64,000 nt of DNA, from contig UQIH01000008.1 of the NCBI GenBank assembly GCA_900541145.1, positions 1 through 64,000 of the forward strand, in the 5' to 3' direction. Within the stretch, counting starts at the first letter, position 1. Each line of letters begins with the position of its first letter. Position numbers and translations under genes: made by a program. Shown in pieces: positions 51,681 through 60,577 of this stretch. A model generated the notes under the pieces. The model was not told where the DNA came from. It worked only from the letters and a program-made list of their open reading frames with translations, and made no database searches. Origin of the DNA: an uncultured Collinsella sp. (lineage in GTDB: Bacteria; Actinomycetota; Coriobacteriia; Coriobacteriales; Coriobacteriaceae).

Positions 51681-54677
51681 TCGCTCGACCAGCACGCGAT
51701 TGAGCCGCCCCTCCACCAAGCGCTCGTATAGACGCCGCGTCTCGGGCTCGGGCACGCCATTGACCTGCTCCCTCAGGTGGTGCATATGCCCGCTGTACAG
51801 CTCGACGATATCGCGCCGCCGCCCCGCCGCACTGTAGACGCGCATGGCGCAGCGCACCATATCCTCACGCGCCGTTTCCTGTCGAAGCCCCGACTCCGCC
51901 AGCCAAATCGCCGACTGCAGATCGTTTTCTTCTAGAGCGGCATTTGCTCCCTTAATCATGCAATCGATGTACTTTGACTGCATAATGCGCCGCATGCGCA
52001 AAAAGTAGGTGGGATTACAGCCATTGGGAACATACAGCGGTCCGGCATAAAGCTGCTCAATCTTAAGGCACAGCTCAACTAAATGGGGCCCGCGCGCACC
52101 CGTGCGATTTCCCAAAACCTCGCGGCTTATCTGGTCAAACAGCCGTACATCGGTCTTGACGTAGTCGCCGTTGAGCCCAATGCATTCATTTTGGATGAGC
52201 ACGCACGACTTGCCATCCGGCGTCGGTCCCAAAGCCGACCGCAAGCGCGATATCGTCGAGTACAGGTTGTTGCGGGCGCTATTGAACTCGGCATGGGGCC
52301 ACAGCTCCATGGCCAGCGTCTCACGATCGACGAGCGCATCCATGCCCAGCGCAAGCCGCTCGGCAAGCGTCGCCGCCTTCTTGCGGCGCCACATTTTGTC
52401 CGTGATGGGAAACCCGTCGCGCTCGGCGCGAAACGCACCAAACATGCGAATCTCGATATGGTCGATGGTATCAACGGCTTCAACCTCGCCGGCCTGGAAT
52501 AGGCGCTCGCCCTCCCCTTCCAAATCGTCGCGCAGCGAGTACCGCGACAGCTCGCGCACGGGAAGCTTCTTGCGTATCCTGGCCGCCGGCTCGCCCAGAC
52601 AATGCATGGCAAGGCGCGCAAAGAGCCGATACGATGGCTCTAGAATCCCCGCACGATTCATGGACATCCAGGCCGCAAGATCGCTGTCTCGGCCCGCACA
52701 GGCCAAATGCAGCGCCACCATCCAGGCTTCTGCGCCACCAACCTGCGTCTGGCTTATATCGAGTAGCTCCGCTTCCTCGCGTACCGAAACCATCGAGGTG
52801 TTACGCAGATATGCCGCGCGCTCCAGCAGCAATGCGTTATCGCGCATGTACCCAATCGACTCCTCGGCAAGTTTGAGCACTTGGACCGCACGGAACTTTG
52901 CATTAACCGGCCGTCCCTCTGCCAGCGACTGCCAGCCTTCTAGCAACAGGCCAAACAGCTGAATCTGGTTGTCGCGCATGCGCACGGCAAAACGATCGAG
53001 CTCGTTGAACGCCGCGTCGTCGGTTACCGGCAAGCCGGAAAGGAGCCGCCGTGCCGCCAACACCATGCGCACCCAGATAGCCATCGCCTTAAGCCCACGT
53101 ACGTCGAGCGCCTCCCGCACCACCGTCATCTCGTCGTCGCGCTCGTCGGTTCCCGCAAACGACCCGTCAAAGAGCTCCACCAGCATGCTATCGGCCCGTA
53201 TAACAATCCTCGCGATGTCGAGCTCGCAGTCGTAGGCCTTGCTCGTTTTGAGCTGCTGTAGAACGCCGCCGTCATCTCCCCGCTCGGTCAGGCACCGCTT
53301 GACCTCGATATGCGCAGACAACATATCGAGTGCGGTATGGGATGTCTCGATTTCTGGCACGGCCAGGTTCGTAGGAAGCCCAAGCCCGTTGTCCCCATAG
53401 CAAACAGCCGTCAGCGTCTGGGCCACCCTCCATGAAACAGGGTCTATTTCGCAGGCCGCCCGTTCGCCCCCGCGCTCGATGACCGATGCCATATAGCGAG
53501 CGAGCTTTGTATTGGACACGCTGACCGCTGCCAGATATACGCCAAGCGCTTCGGCAGGCGTTGGCTCTGGAGCCGGATCGTCGGCATCGATCGTGCCCAG
53601 CGCCGCTCGGCAGATATCGGCCCCGTGCCCCGTCAGAGCCAGATCGACCCCATACTGCCCAGCAAGTTCAAGGACCGCTTCACGGTCCAAAAAGGCGTCC
53701 GCCAGGCCCATCGCCGCATCGCATCGGCCCGCCTTAAGCAAAATCCGGGCCGCCCTCGGAACAAGTTCGGGGCGAACCTCGGCCACCAACTTACGCAAGC
53801 GCAAGCGTCCGTTATCCTCCGTGCCCAGACACGTAAAACTCCGCTCGGCGGGATCCAAGCCAAAGATCGGGTAGTCGCGTACAAAATAGGACTGGTCGAC
53901 CATCGACAGCCTCATCCCGCAAGCCTCGAGTTCTGCGATATTGCCCTCGCCCATCAAAACCATGAGACATGCCACGCAAAACAGCGCATTATTGTCGAGC
54001 GAAGCCAGATCGGCAAGTGCCGCGCCATATACGTTGACAATCTCGTTTTCGAGCAGGCCGGCTACGTCGCCTTGGCCATACAGACCCGTCTGCAATGCCG
54101 AAACGAGCTCGGGCACGCCCTGCGTGAGCTGATAGAAGTCGAGCGATGTGCTGATCGAAAACGCCGATGCCCACGCCGAATACTCATAGGCATGCACCTT
54201 GAGCATCTGCGCATTGATCTTAACCGAATCGCCCAGCCCATGAATCAGCTGACGATTTGAAGGACGGCAGGAGATAAAGACCCCAACCCCCATAGCGCGC
54301 AGGCCGCGAATCCTGTCGATGAGGTCTTCGGTATCGTGCTGATCGAGGTTTGGCACATTATCAATCGCGATAAGGGAGTGCGGTTTGTCTTTGAGTTCTT
54401 CGGTAACCACCTCGAGCTGCATAAACACCTCGCGCCCAATGGCGCGATCGGCCTCGATAATCCGCACGGGGCCTCGCGTCGGGTCGCATTTAACCTCATG
54501 GGTGTACTGCAGCAGCACCGAGGTCTTCCCAAACCCGTCGGGCGCATAAAGAACCACGATGCCGGCCTTTCGGCCCTTGGCGATAAGCTCATTCATCAAG
54601 CGTTCGCGTCGCACCATATAGCCTCCGCCCAGCGGCATCAGCTCGAGGTCGTCTATACCGCTCAAATCGTTTACCAT
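51678..54677 (-). CDS. Large STAND ATPase with C-terminal BTAD/SARP-type regulator domain
   Basis: 999 aa from the ATG at 54677 (GAGGAGCGGGC leader). The N-terminus has a P-loop VVLYAPDGFGKTSVLLQYTH and a Walker B-like SLIAIDNVPNL, as in MalT/LuxR-type STAND proteins. A long helical middle follows. The C-terminus has an OmpR-like winged helix (IRMFGAFRAERDGFPITDKM, RRKKAATLAERLALGM, SARNNLYSTISRLRSALG) and a BTAD helical domain. No target operon is adjacent and it is transcribed alone. The regulated genes and signal are unknown. Confidence 0.85.
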   Translation of the reverse strand: MVNDLSGIDDLELMPLGGGYMVRRERLMNELIAKGRKAGIVVLYAPDGFGKTSVLLQYTHEVKCDPTRGPVRIIEADRAIGREVFMQLEVVTEELKDKPHSLIAIDNVPNLDQHDTEDLIDRIRGLRAMGVGVFISCRPSNRQLIHGLGDSVKINAQMLKVHAYEYSAWASAFSISTSLDFYQLTQGVPELVSALQTGLYGQGDVAGLLENEIVNVYGAALADLASLDNNALFCVACLMVLMGEGNIAELEACGMRLSMVDQSYFVRDYPIFGLDPAERSFTCLGTEDNGRLRLRKLVAEVRPELVPRAARILLKAGRCDAAMGLADAFLDREAVLELAGQYGVDLALTGHGADICRAALGTIDADDPAPEPTPAEALGVYLAAVSVSNTKLARYMASVIERGGERAACEIDPVSWRVAQTLTAVCYGDNGLGLPTNLAVPEIETSHTALDMLSAHIEVKRCLTERGDDGGVLQQLKTSKAYDCELDIARIVIRADSMLVELFDGSFAGTDERDDEMTVVREALDVRGLKAMAIWVRMVLAARRLLSGLPVTDDAAFNELDRFAVRMRDNQIQLFGLLLEGWQSLAEGRPVNAKFRAVQVLKLAEESIGYMRDNALLLERAAYLRNTSMVSVREEAELLDISQTQVGGAEAWMVALHLACAGRDSDLAAWMSMNRAGILEPSYRLFARLAMHCLGEPAARIRKKLPVRELSRYSLRDDLEGEGERLFQAGEVEAVDTIDHIEIRMFGAFRAERDGFPITDKMWRRKKAATLAERLALGMDALVDRETLAMELWPHAEFNSARNNLYSTISRLRSALGPTPDGKSCVLIQNECIGLNGDYVKTDVRLFDQISREVLGNRTGARGPHLVELCLKIEQLYAGPLYVPNGCNPTYFLRMRRIMQSKYIDCMIKGANAALEENDLQSAIWLAESGLRQETAREDMVRCAMRVYSAAGRRRDIVELYSGHMHHLREQVNGVPEPETRRLYERLVEGRLNRVLVER

Positions 54678-55065
54678 GCCCGCTCCTCAACTCGACCGTA
54701 TGGACACTGTAGCCGCAAGACCATACAAGCCGCGCTATGAATAGAGCGACCTTGTGTTTTAGGTTGTCTTTTGGTACGCAAGCGGCAAGTTTTTGTACAG
54801 CGAGGGCCGATTGTTATTAATCCCCCGACTAATCGGTCTTTAAGCAGGTAAATGAGCTTGTCAGCTTGTCCCATCTAAGCGGCAGTGTAACGCAGATGAA
54901 CAAGGTTCAGCCATGTCATTCAACTCGCCTAGCACCCGCTACCGTCTACGACCTTCTAGTGGCATTTTTGCATAGAATCTGGTATGGAATGAATCAAGCT
55001 GTTGGGCATCCGGCATTCGTCAAGCTTGCGGCAAGATTTTGGTCAAGTGGGTAAAAAGGGATAGC
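54678..55065. other. Intergenic region upstream of the BTAD regulator
   Basis: About 390 bp. A weak CCGATT...AATCGG inverted repeat is seen near 54812-54836. No gene, riboswitch or tRNA was found. Confidence 0.4.
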
Positions 55066-55094
55066 AAAAAGGCCCCCGCAAAGCGGAGGCCTTA
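55066..55094 (-). terminator. Terminator of nagB
   Basis: On the minus strand GGCCTCCGC-ttt-GCGGGGGCC forms a stem with one mismatch and is followed by TTTTT. Confidence 0.8.
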
Positions 55095-55125
55095 GGCAAG
55101 GCTATGTCGAGCTGCAGGATTCGCG

Positions 55126-55854
55126 CTACTCGCAGAGCGAAAGGGCGGCCTCATCGGCAACGACAACGCAGTTGGTGTGCAGCTGCAGGATCGAAGCCGG
55201 GCACTCGGGCGTAACCGGACCATAGCACATGTCATGCACGGCCTGAGCCTTGGCCTCGCCGTTGGCGACAACCAGGATCATACGGGCATACATGATGGTC
55301 TGGGTACCCATGGTGTAGGCCTGACGGGGAACATCGTCGATGCTGTCGAACAGGCGGCTGTTGGCCTGAATGGTGCTCTCGGTGAGGTCGACGCAGTGCG
55401 TGCCCTTGGAGAAGTGGTCATCGGGCTCGTTGAAGCCGATGTGGCCGTTGTTGCCAATACCGAGCAGCTGCAGATCTGGGTAACCGGCCTCGGCGACGAT
55501 CTTGTCGTACTCAGAGCAGGCAGCGGCGGCGTCGGGGTTGGAGCCATCGGGCACATGCGTGTTGTTAAGGTCGATGTTGATGTGATCGAAGAAGTTCTCA
55601 CGCATGAAGTAGTGATAGCTCTGGGGATCGTCGTGCGAAAGGCCGCGATACTCGTCCAGGTTGTAGGTGCTGACCTCGGCAAAGTCGACGTCGCCCTTCT
55701 TGTACCAAGCAGCGAGCTGCTTGTAGGCACCGATCGGGGTGGAGCCGGTGGCAAGGCCCAGCACACAGTCGGGCTTGAGGATAACCTGGGCCGAGATGAT
55801 ATTAGCGGCCTTGCGGCTCATATCCTCGTAGTCTTTAGCTTTAATGATCTTCAT
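55126..55854 (-). CDS. nagB: Glucosamine-6-phosphate deaminase
   Basis: 242 aa from the ATG at 55854 (GAAAGGACGCGTA leader). NagB signatures are CVLGLATGSTPIGAYKQLAA, TYNLDEYRGLSHDDPQSYHY (catalytic Asp) and LLGIGNNGHIGFNEPDD (catalytic His region). It converts glucosamine-6-phosphate to fructose-6-phosphate and ammonia, opposing the direction of glmM two genes upstream. A longer frame reaching 56205 has no family sequence in front. Confidence 0.95.
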   Translation of the reverse strand: MKIIKAKDYEDMSRKAANIISAQVILKPDCVLGLATGSTPIGAYKQLAAWYKKGDVDFAEVSTYNLDEYRGLSHDDPQSYHYFMRENFFDHINIDLNNTHVPDGSNPDAAAACSEYDKIVAEAGYPDLQLLGIGNNGHIGFNEPDDHFSKGTHCVDLTESTIQANSRLFDSIDDVPRQAYTMGTQTIMYARMILVVANGEAKAQAVHDMCYGPVTPECPASILQLHTNCVVVADEAALSLCE

Positions 55855-56125
55855 TACGCGTCCTTTCTCGTACAAGAGAGGCAAGGCTCCCTTACAAGCA
55901 CTTGCCCGCGGCCCGCGTCGGCCGCAACCAACGTGTGCGGCCACCAGGGCGAGGTCGCGTAATGTATGTGTCTCGTGTCTAGCCGCGTCGAGGCCCCTGC
56001 CCGTCCACGGTGACCCAAAGCCTTTTAGCTTCGGACAAATCCCATCTTGCCACGGAGGGCGTCCTCTTTCAAGGGCGCCCTCCGTAAACGTGTTTGAATT
56101 GTAGGCTAATGGCCACGTGCACTTG
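55855..56125. other. Region between nagB and PTS IIA gene
   Basis: 271 bp. The hairpin ACGGAGGGCG...CGCCCTCCGT (56052-56061, 56076-56085) follows the IIA gene and may end its transcript, although no T-run is present. The rest is likely nagB promoter; nothing else is recognised. Confidence 0.45.
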
Positions 56126-56623
56126 CTAGCGCTCGCGAGCAACGATAAGCTGGTCCATCTCTTCGACATGCACGCCAACGGAGCCCTTGATGCTCGAGAA
56201 CTCAACGGAGTTGCACACCAAGATGGGAACCGTCACATCGTAGCCCTCGGCAGCAATTGCCTCGCGATCGAACTCAATGAGTACATCGCCCTTATGGACG
56301 ATGTCACCCACTTGCGCATGTACGGTAAAGTGCTTGCCCTCGAGCTGAACAGTGTCCAAACCAACGTGGATGAGCACGTCCAGGCCATCGACCGTGTTAA
56401 GCGCAACGGCGTGTCCCGTGGGAAAAATGGCCTCGACCTTGGCATCAGCCGGTGCAATCACACGCGTTCCGGTGGGCTGAATCGCCACGCCCTGGCCCAA
56501 AAGGCCGGTAGCAAACGTCTGGTCGTTTACCTCGGAAAGTGGAATGACGTCGCCCGAGATGGGAGCATCCAGCGTAAGGACTCGACCACGCATACCCAAA
56601 GACCTTAGGACTTTAGTGAACAT
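56126..56623 (-). CDS. PTS glucose-family IIA component
   Basis: 165 aa from the ATG at 56623 (CGAGGGGGAGC leader). VTLDAPISGDVIPLSEVND, AIFPTGHAVALNT (His71) and DVLIHVGLDTVQLEGKHFT (phosphorylated His86) are the IIA-Glc hallmarks. A stand-alone domain that feeds a membrane IIBC partner encoded elsewhere and may signal carbon status. It lies downstream of glmM on the same strand, next to nagB, which suggests amino-sugar uptake. Confidence 0.92.
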   Translation of the reverse strand: MFTKVLRSLGMRGRVLTLDAPISGDVIPLSEVNDQTFATGLLGQGVAIQPTGTRVIAPADAKVEAIFPTGHAVALNTVDGLDVLIHVGLDTVQLEGKHFTVHAQVGDIVHKGDVLIEFDREAIAAEGYDVTVPILVCNSVEFSSIKGSVGVHVEEMDQLIVARER

Positions 56624-56694
56624 GCTCCCCCTCGGACATACCAATCAATCAAAATAACCTTAACAGTTTACCACTTGGCACCCGTTTTTGACCA

Positions 56695-58032
56695 TTAGGG
56701 AAGTTCGCGCTTGACAACCTCGACGATGTCGTCGACAACGCGCTGGGTCAGCTCGTGCGTCTCGGCCTCGGCCATCACGCGGACCAGCGGCTCGGTGCCA
56801 CTCGGACGCACCAGAATGCGGCCGCGACCGTCAAGCTCCTTCTCGGCAGCAGCGACGGCATCCCAGATGGGCTGGCAATCGTCCAGACCGGCCTTGTTGT
56901 CGGAATGCACGTTAACGAGTACCTGCGGGTACTTCTTCATGATGCCGGCAAGATCGGTGAGGGTACGACCGGTGCGCTTGAGCACGGCCAGAAGCTGCAG
57001 AGCCGTCACCAGGCCGTCACCGGTGGTGTTGTGCTCCAGAAAGATGATGTGGCCGGACTGTTCGCCGCCGATGACGGCGCCGTCCGCGAGCATGCGCTCC
57101 AGAACGTAGCGGTCGCCCACGGCGGTCTGAACCATCTCGAAGCCCTGCTCCTTCATAGCGATGGAGAAGCCCAGGTTGCACATGACGGTCGAGACGATCT
57201 CGGAGTTGGCGAGCTTGCCGCGAGCGGCGAGGTCAGAACCGCAGATAGCCAGGATGTAGTCACCGTCGATCTCATTGCCCTCGCTGTCCACGAACAGTAC
57301 GCGGTCGGCGTCGCCGTCGTGGGCCAGGCCGATATCAGCATGGGTGCGCAGCACGAGCCCGCGAAGGGGCTCGAGGTGCGTAGAGCCGCACTCAACATTA
57401 ATGTCGGTGCCGCAATAATCGGTGTTGATGGCGTGCACCGTGGCACCCAAGCGCTGCAGCGCGGCGGGCGTAGTCTGGCAGGAGGCACCGTGACCGCAGT
57501 CGACGGCAACGACCAGGCCGTCGAGCCTCAGGCCATCAAGCGTATCGATGGCATGGTCGACATATGCCTTGCGGGCGTCCTTCATCTTGATGATGTGGCC
57601 CACGTCGGCACCGGTCGGCAGCGTGTCGGCAGCCATGGCTTCCTCGGACATGACCCAGGCGCTGATCTCTTCCTCGACAGCATCGGGAAGCTTCATACCC
57701 TTGCGGCTAAAGAACTTGATGCCGTTGAACTCCGGCGGATTGTGCGAAGCGGAGATGACAATGCCGCCATCGAGCTCGTTTTGAACAGTGAGCAGCGCCA
57801 CGGCGGGCGTGGGAATAACGCCGCAGCAATGCGGGCGGCCACCCTCGGCCATGATGCCGGCGGTCAGAGCGCTCTCGAGCATGGTGCCCGAAAGACGCGT
57901 GTCGCGGCCGATGCAGATATCCGGACCAAGAAACTTGGTCGCCGCGCGGCCCAGGCGAAACGCGAGGTCGCACGAGAGGTCGGCATTGGCGACGCCACGG
58001 ACGCCATCGGTACCGAAGATGTTCTGGGGCAT
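56695..58032 (-). CDS. glmM: Phosphoglucosamine mutase
   Basis: 445 aa (GAAGGAGCAATCCT leader). NIFGTDGVRGVAN, the phosphoserine loop IVISASHNPPEFNG (Ser96), the metal loop AHDGDADRVLFVD and the sugar loop GGEQSGHIIFLEH are all present. VRPSGTEPLVRVMAEA binds phosphate. It interconverts glucosamine-6- and 1-phosphate for UDP-GlcNAc and cell-wall synthesis. A terminator lies between it and rpsI, so it has its own promoter. Confidence 0.97.
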   Translation of the reverse strand: MPQNIFGTDGVRGVANADLSCDLAFRLGRAATKFLGPDICIGRDTRLSGTMLESALTAGIMAEGGRPHCCGVIPTPAVALLTVQNELDGGIVISASHNPPEFNGIKFFSRKGMKLPDAVEEEISAWVMSEEAMAADTLPTGADVGHIIKMKDARKAYVDHAIDTLDGLRLDGLVVAVDCGHGASCQTTPAALQRLGATVHAINTDYCGTDINVECGSTHLEPLRGLVLRTHADIGLAHDGDADRVLFVDSEGNEIDGDYILAICGSDLAARGKLANSEIVSTVMCNLGFSIAMKEQGFEMVQTAVGDRYVLERMLADGAVIGGEQSGHIIFLEHNTTGDGLVTALQLLAVLKRTGRTLTDLAGIMKKYPQVLVNVHSDNKAGLDDCQPIWDAVAAAEKELDGRGRILVRPSGTEPLVRVMAEAETHELTQRVVDDIVEVVKRELP

Positions 58033-58086
58033 AGGATTGCTCCTTCCCTAGCAGGCGATATACAACCGCCCACCCTAGTCGAAAAA

Positions 58087-58124
58087 GAAAAGCGGGACCC
58101 GCCGAGGAATCGGCAGGCCCCGCT
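58087..58124 (-). terminator. Terminator of the rplM-rpsI operon
   Basis: AGCGGGacccGCCGA pairs with TCGGCaggCCCGCT on the minus strand and is followed by TTTCTTTTTC. Confidence 0.75.
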
Positions 58125-58155
58125 TGTACATTGTATCTCGAAAGGAGATAAAACC

Positions 58156-58551
<396 letters not shown>

Positions 58552-58553
58552 CT

Positions 58554-58997
58554 TTAAGCCTCCAGCTCAATCTTCGTGGGGTTCTGGGCAGCATGCGGAT
58601 GCTCGGCACCAGCGTAGACCTTAAGCTTGGTCATCTGGGCACGGCCGAGGGTGGTCTTGGGCAGCATACCGCGAACGGCGCGCTCGATGACCTTCTCCGG
58701 GTGCTTCTCCGTAGCCTGGCGGAAGCTCTCAGCCTTGAGGCCGCCGTTGTAGCCGCTGTGGCGATAATAGGTCTTCGTGTCGGCCTTGTTACCGGTAAGC
58801 TGGACCTTATCGGCGTTGATGACGACAACGAAGTCGCCGCAGTCGCTGTTGGGCGTGAACTGGGGCTTGTTCTTACCGCGCAGGATCATTGCGATCTGGG
58901 TGGCAAGACGGCCCAGGACAGCACCATCGGCGTCGACGAGAACCCAGTTGCGCTGGACCTCGCCCTGCTTGGCGTAGTGAGTCGATTTCGAAATCAC
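58554..58997 (-). CDS. rplM: 50S ribosomal protein L13
   Basis: 147 aa. The start is a GTG at 58997 behind [51 protein letters not shown] and [18 protein letters not shown] are classic L13 blocks. First gene of the L13-S9 operon. Confidence 0.98.
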   Translation of the reverse strand: MISKSTHYAKQGEVQRNWVLVDADGAVLGRLATQIAMILRGKNKPQFTPNSDCGDFVVVINADKVQLTGNKADTKTYYRHSGYNGGLKAESFRQATEKHPEKVIERAVRGMLPKTTLGRAQMTKLKVYAGAEHPHAAQNPTKIELEA

Positions 58998-59190
58998 TTA
59001 GACTCCTCCATGTACAGTACGTGTTGTTACAGAGATTCACGGGGCTCTGCAAGTAACCCGTCCATATTACCCCGCTCGCCGTACGAGTCAACAGGTATTT
59101 TGGCTCCGACCAGAGTTTCTGCACATGTCATCCACGAGCCGTGATTTTCCAGCTCTTTAGCTGTTGTCATTTTTTGAGGGTTCGCCGTCG

Positions 59191-60069
59191 CTAGCGCTCA
59201 ACGAACTCTTGGATTTCCGCGAGCAGGCGCTTTGCCTCCTGACGGCCCTGGATATACAGGTCCAGAAGCTTTGCCGAATCGTGCTCGACATGGCCGACCT
59301 CGACCGGCTTTTGCGGAGCAACGACCAGTGCGCGGCCCTCGCGCTCATACTTCCACAGATGCATGCGCTGGATGTTATAGCGGTCGTGACGCGTCTCGAT
59401 AGCCTCGAGCAGGTAGGGGTAGTCGGCATAGCGGGCGCGCGCGGCAGGCATAAACTCGTAGGGCTTTTTCTCGTACGAGCGGTCCTGCGTGACAATGACA
59501 ACCGCGCGATCGAAGCCCGCCTCCTCCAGCACGTGCTCGATAGGGACCGAATCGGCTACGCCACCGTCGACGTATTTGTGCCCGTCAATCTCGACCGGCG
59601 GCGTCACCAGCGGCAGCGACGTCGATGCGCGCACGGCGTCGAGGTCGAGCACGGCGCTTTTGACCGGCAGGTACGCGGCGGTTCCAAAGAGCATGTCCGT
59701 CGCGACGGCGTACATCTCGATGGGACTCGCGTCGAACGCCTCGTTGTCAAAGGGATCCAGGCGGTCCTGGACATCGTTGAAGATAAAGTCGTAACCCACA
59801 ATGGAGCCCGTGGACGCAAACGATGCGGCGCCCATGAAGCGGTTGTCGTTGCAGAAAGCCAGGTTGATGCGGTTGGCACGGCCGATCTGGTGCGACTTGT
59901 AGTTCACGCCGTTGAGGGCACCTGCCGATACGCCATATACCGCCGGGATCTCGACGCCGGCCTCCATGAGAACGTCGAGCACGCCTGCGGTAAATTGCCC
60001 GCGGAAGCTGCCGCCCTCCAAAACGAGCGCGACCTTGCCGGCGTTCTTTGCCTTATCTTCTGCAGTCAT
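59191..60069 (-). CDS. Patatin-like phospholipase / esterase
   Basis: 292 aa with a CAGGAGGTCAAT leader. Oxyanion loop LVLEGGSFRGQFTAG, nucleophile elbow YGVSAGALNG (Ser48) and catalytic Asp in KYVDGGVADSVPIE (Asp168) are complete. No signal peptide, so cytoplasmic or membrane-associated. It is of the RssA/YjjU-like bacterial group. The lipid substrate is unknown. Confidence 0.9.
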   Translation of the reverse strand: MTAEDKAKNAGKVALVLEGGSFRGQFTAGVLDVLMEAGVEIPAVYGVSAGALNGVNYKSHQIGRANRINLAFCNDNRFMGAASFASTGSIVGYDFIFNDVQDRLDPFDNEAFDASPIEMYAVATDMLFGTAAYLPVKSAVLDLDAVRASTSLPLVTPPVEIDGHKYVDGGVADSVPIEHVLEEAGFDRAVVIVTQDRSYEKKPYEFMPAARARYADYPYLLEAIETRHDRYNIQRMHLWKYEREGRALVVAPQKPVEVGHVEHDSAKLLDLYIQGRQEAKRLLAEIQEFVER

Positions 60070-60156
60070 ATTGACCTCCTGCGATTGCGTTTTGGCCTTC
60101 TTCTACCCAGTTTTGAGATGGCGAGCGCATGGGTTTTTCGAGACGGCAGGTGAAGC

Positions 60157-60365
60157 GGAAAGTGTGTCCCAGTTTGAGGCGAGATTCCGGGATGTGCTTT
60201 CCGCTTGAGCTGCCGTTGGGAAAGCACGTCCCACTCTACGGCTCGATTCCGGGTTGCAGTTTCCGCTTGAGGCGCCATCCGGAAACTACGTCCCAGTCTA
60301 AGCGCGGATTCCGGGATGGACTTTCCGCCTGGGCTGCCATTGGGAAAGCGTGTCCCGGTCTGCGT
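60157..60365. repeat. Tandem array of about 3.3 imperfect 62-bp units
   Basis: The GTCCC marker recurs at 60166, 60228, 60290 and 60352, exactly 62 bases apart each time. A unit reads GGAAAG..GTCCCA, then GATTCCGGG..CTTTCCGC and TTGAGCTGCC. The CTTTCC end of each unit can pair with the GGAAAG start of the next, best in the first junction (GGGATGTGCTTTCC with GGAAAGCACGTCCC). Period 62 is not a multiple of three, so it is non-coding. Confidence 0.8.
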
Positions 60366-60373
60366 TGCCAAGA

Positions 60374-60424
60374 CGTTTTCTTTACGCCCGCGCCCTGCAC
60401 AGAGTTCGATTCTCCGCGGTACGG
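60374..60424. repeat. 51-bp direct repeat, copy 1
   Basis: CGTTTTCTTTACGCCCGCGC starts a 51-bp sequence ending CTCCGCGGTACGG. It recurs at 60583-60633 with a single mismatch, 209 bp away and next to the serine recombinase, so it may be an attachment site duplicate or a dispersed intergenic repeat. Confidence 0.7.
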
Positions 60425-60577
60425 GAATCCGTTGATGCGGGGCAAGGCCAGCTGAAACTCGATAACATCGCATCCATATTGGGTCGAGGCTTTGCGCGGA
60501 GAATCCGCGTGTTCGCTTCGCGAACCCGCACCGGCTTCGGCCGCCTGCCGGCGTCCTCGCCCGCGGGCTAAAAACGC

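Noticed and set aside
60157..60365. CRISPR array
   Set aside because: Units are 62 bp, diverged along their length, with no constant repeat alternating with unique spacers and no cas genes nearby.
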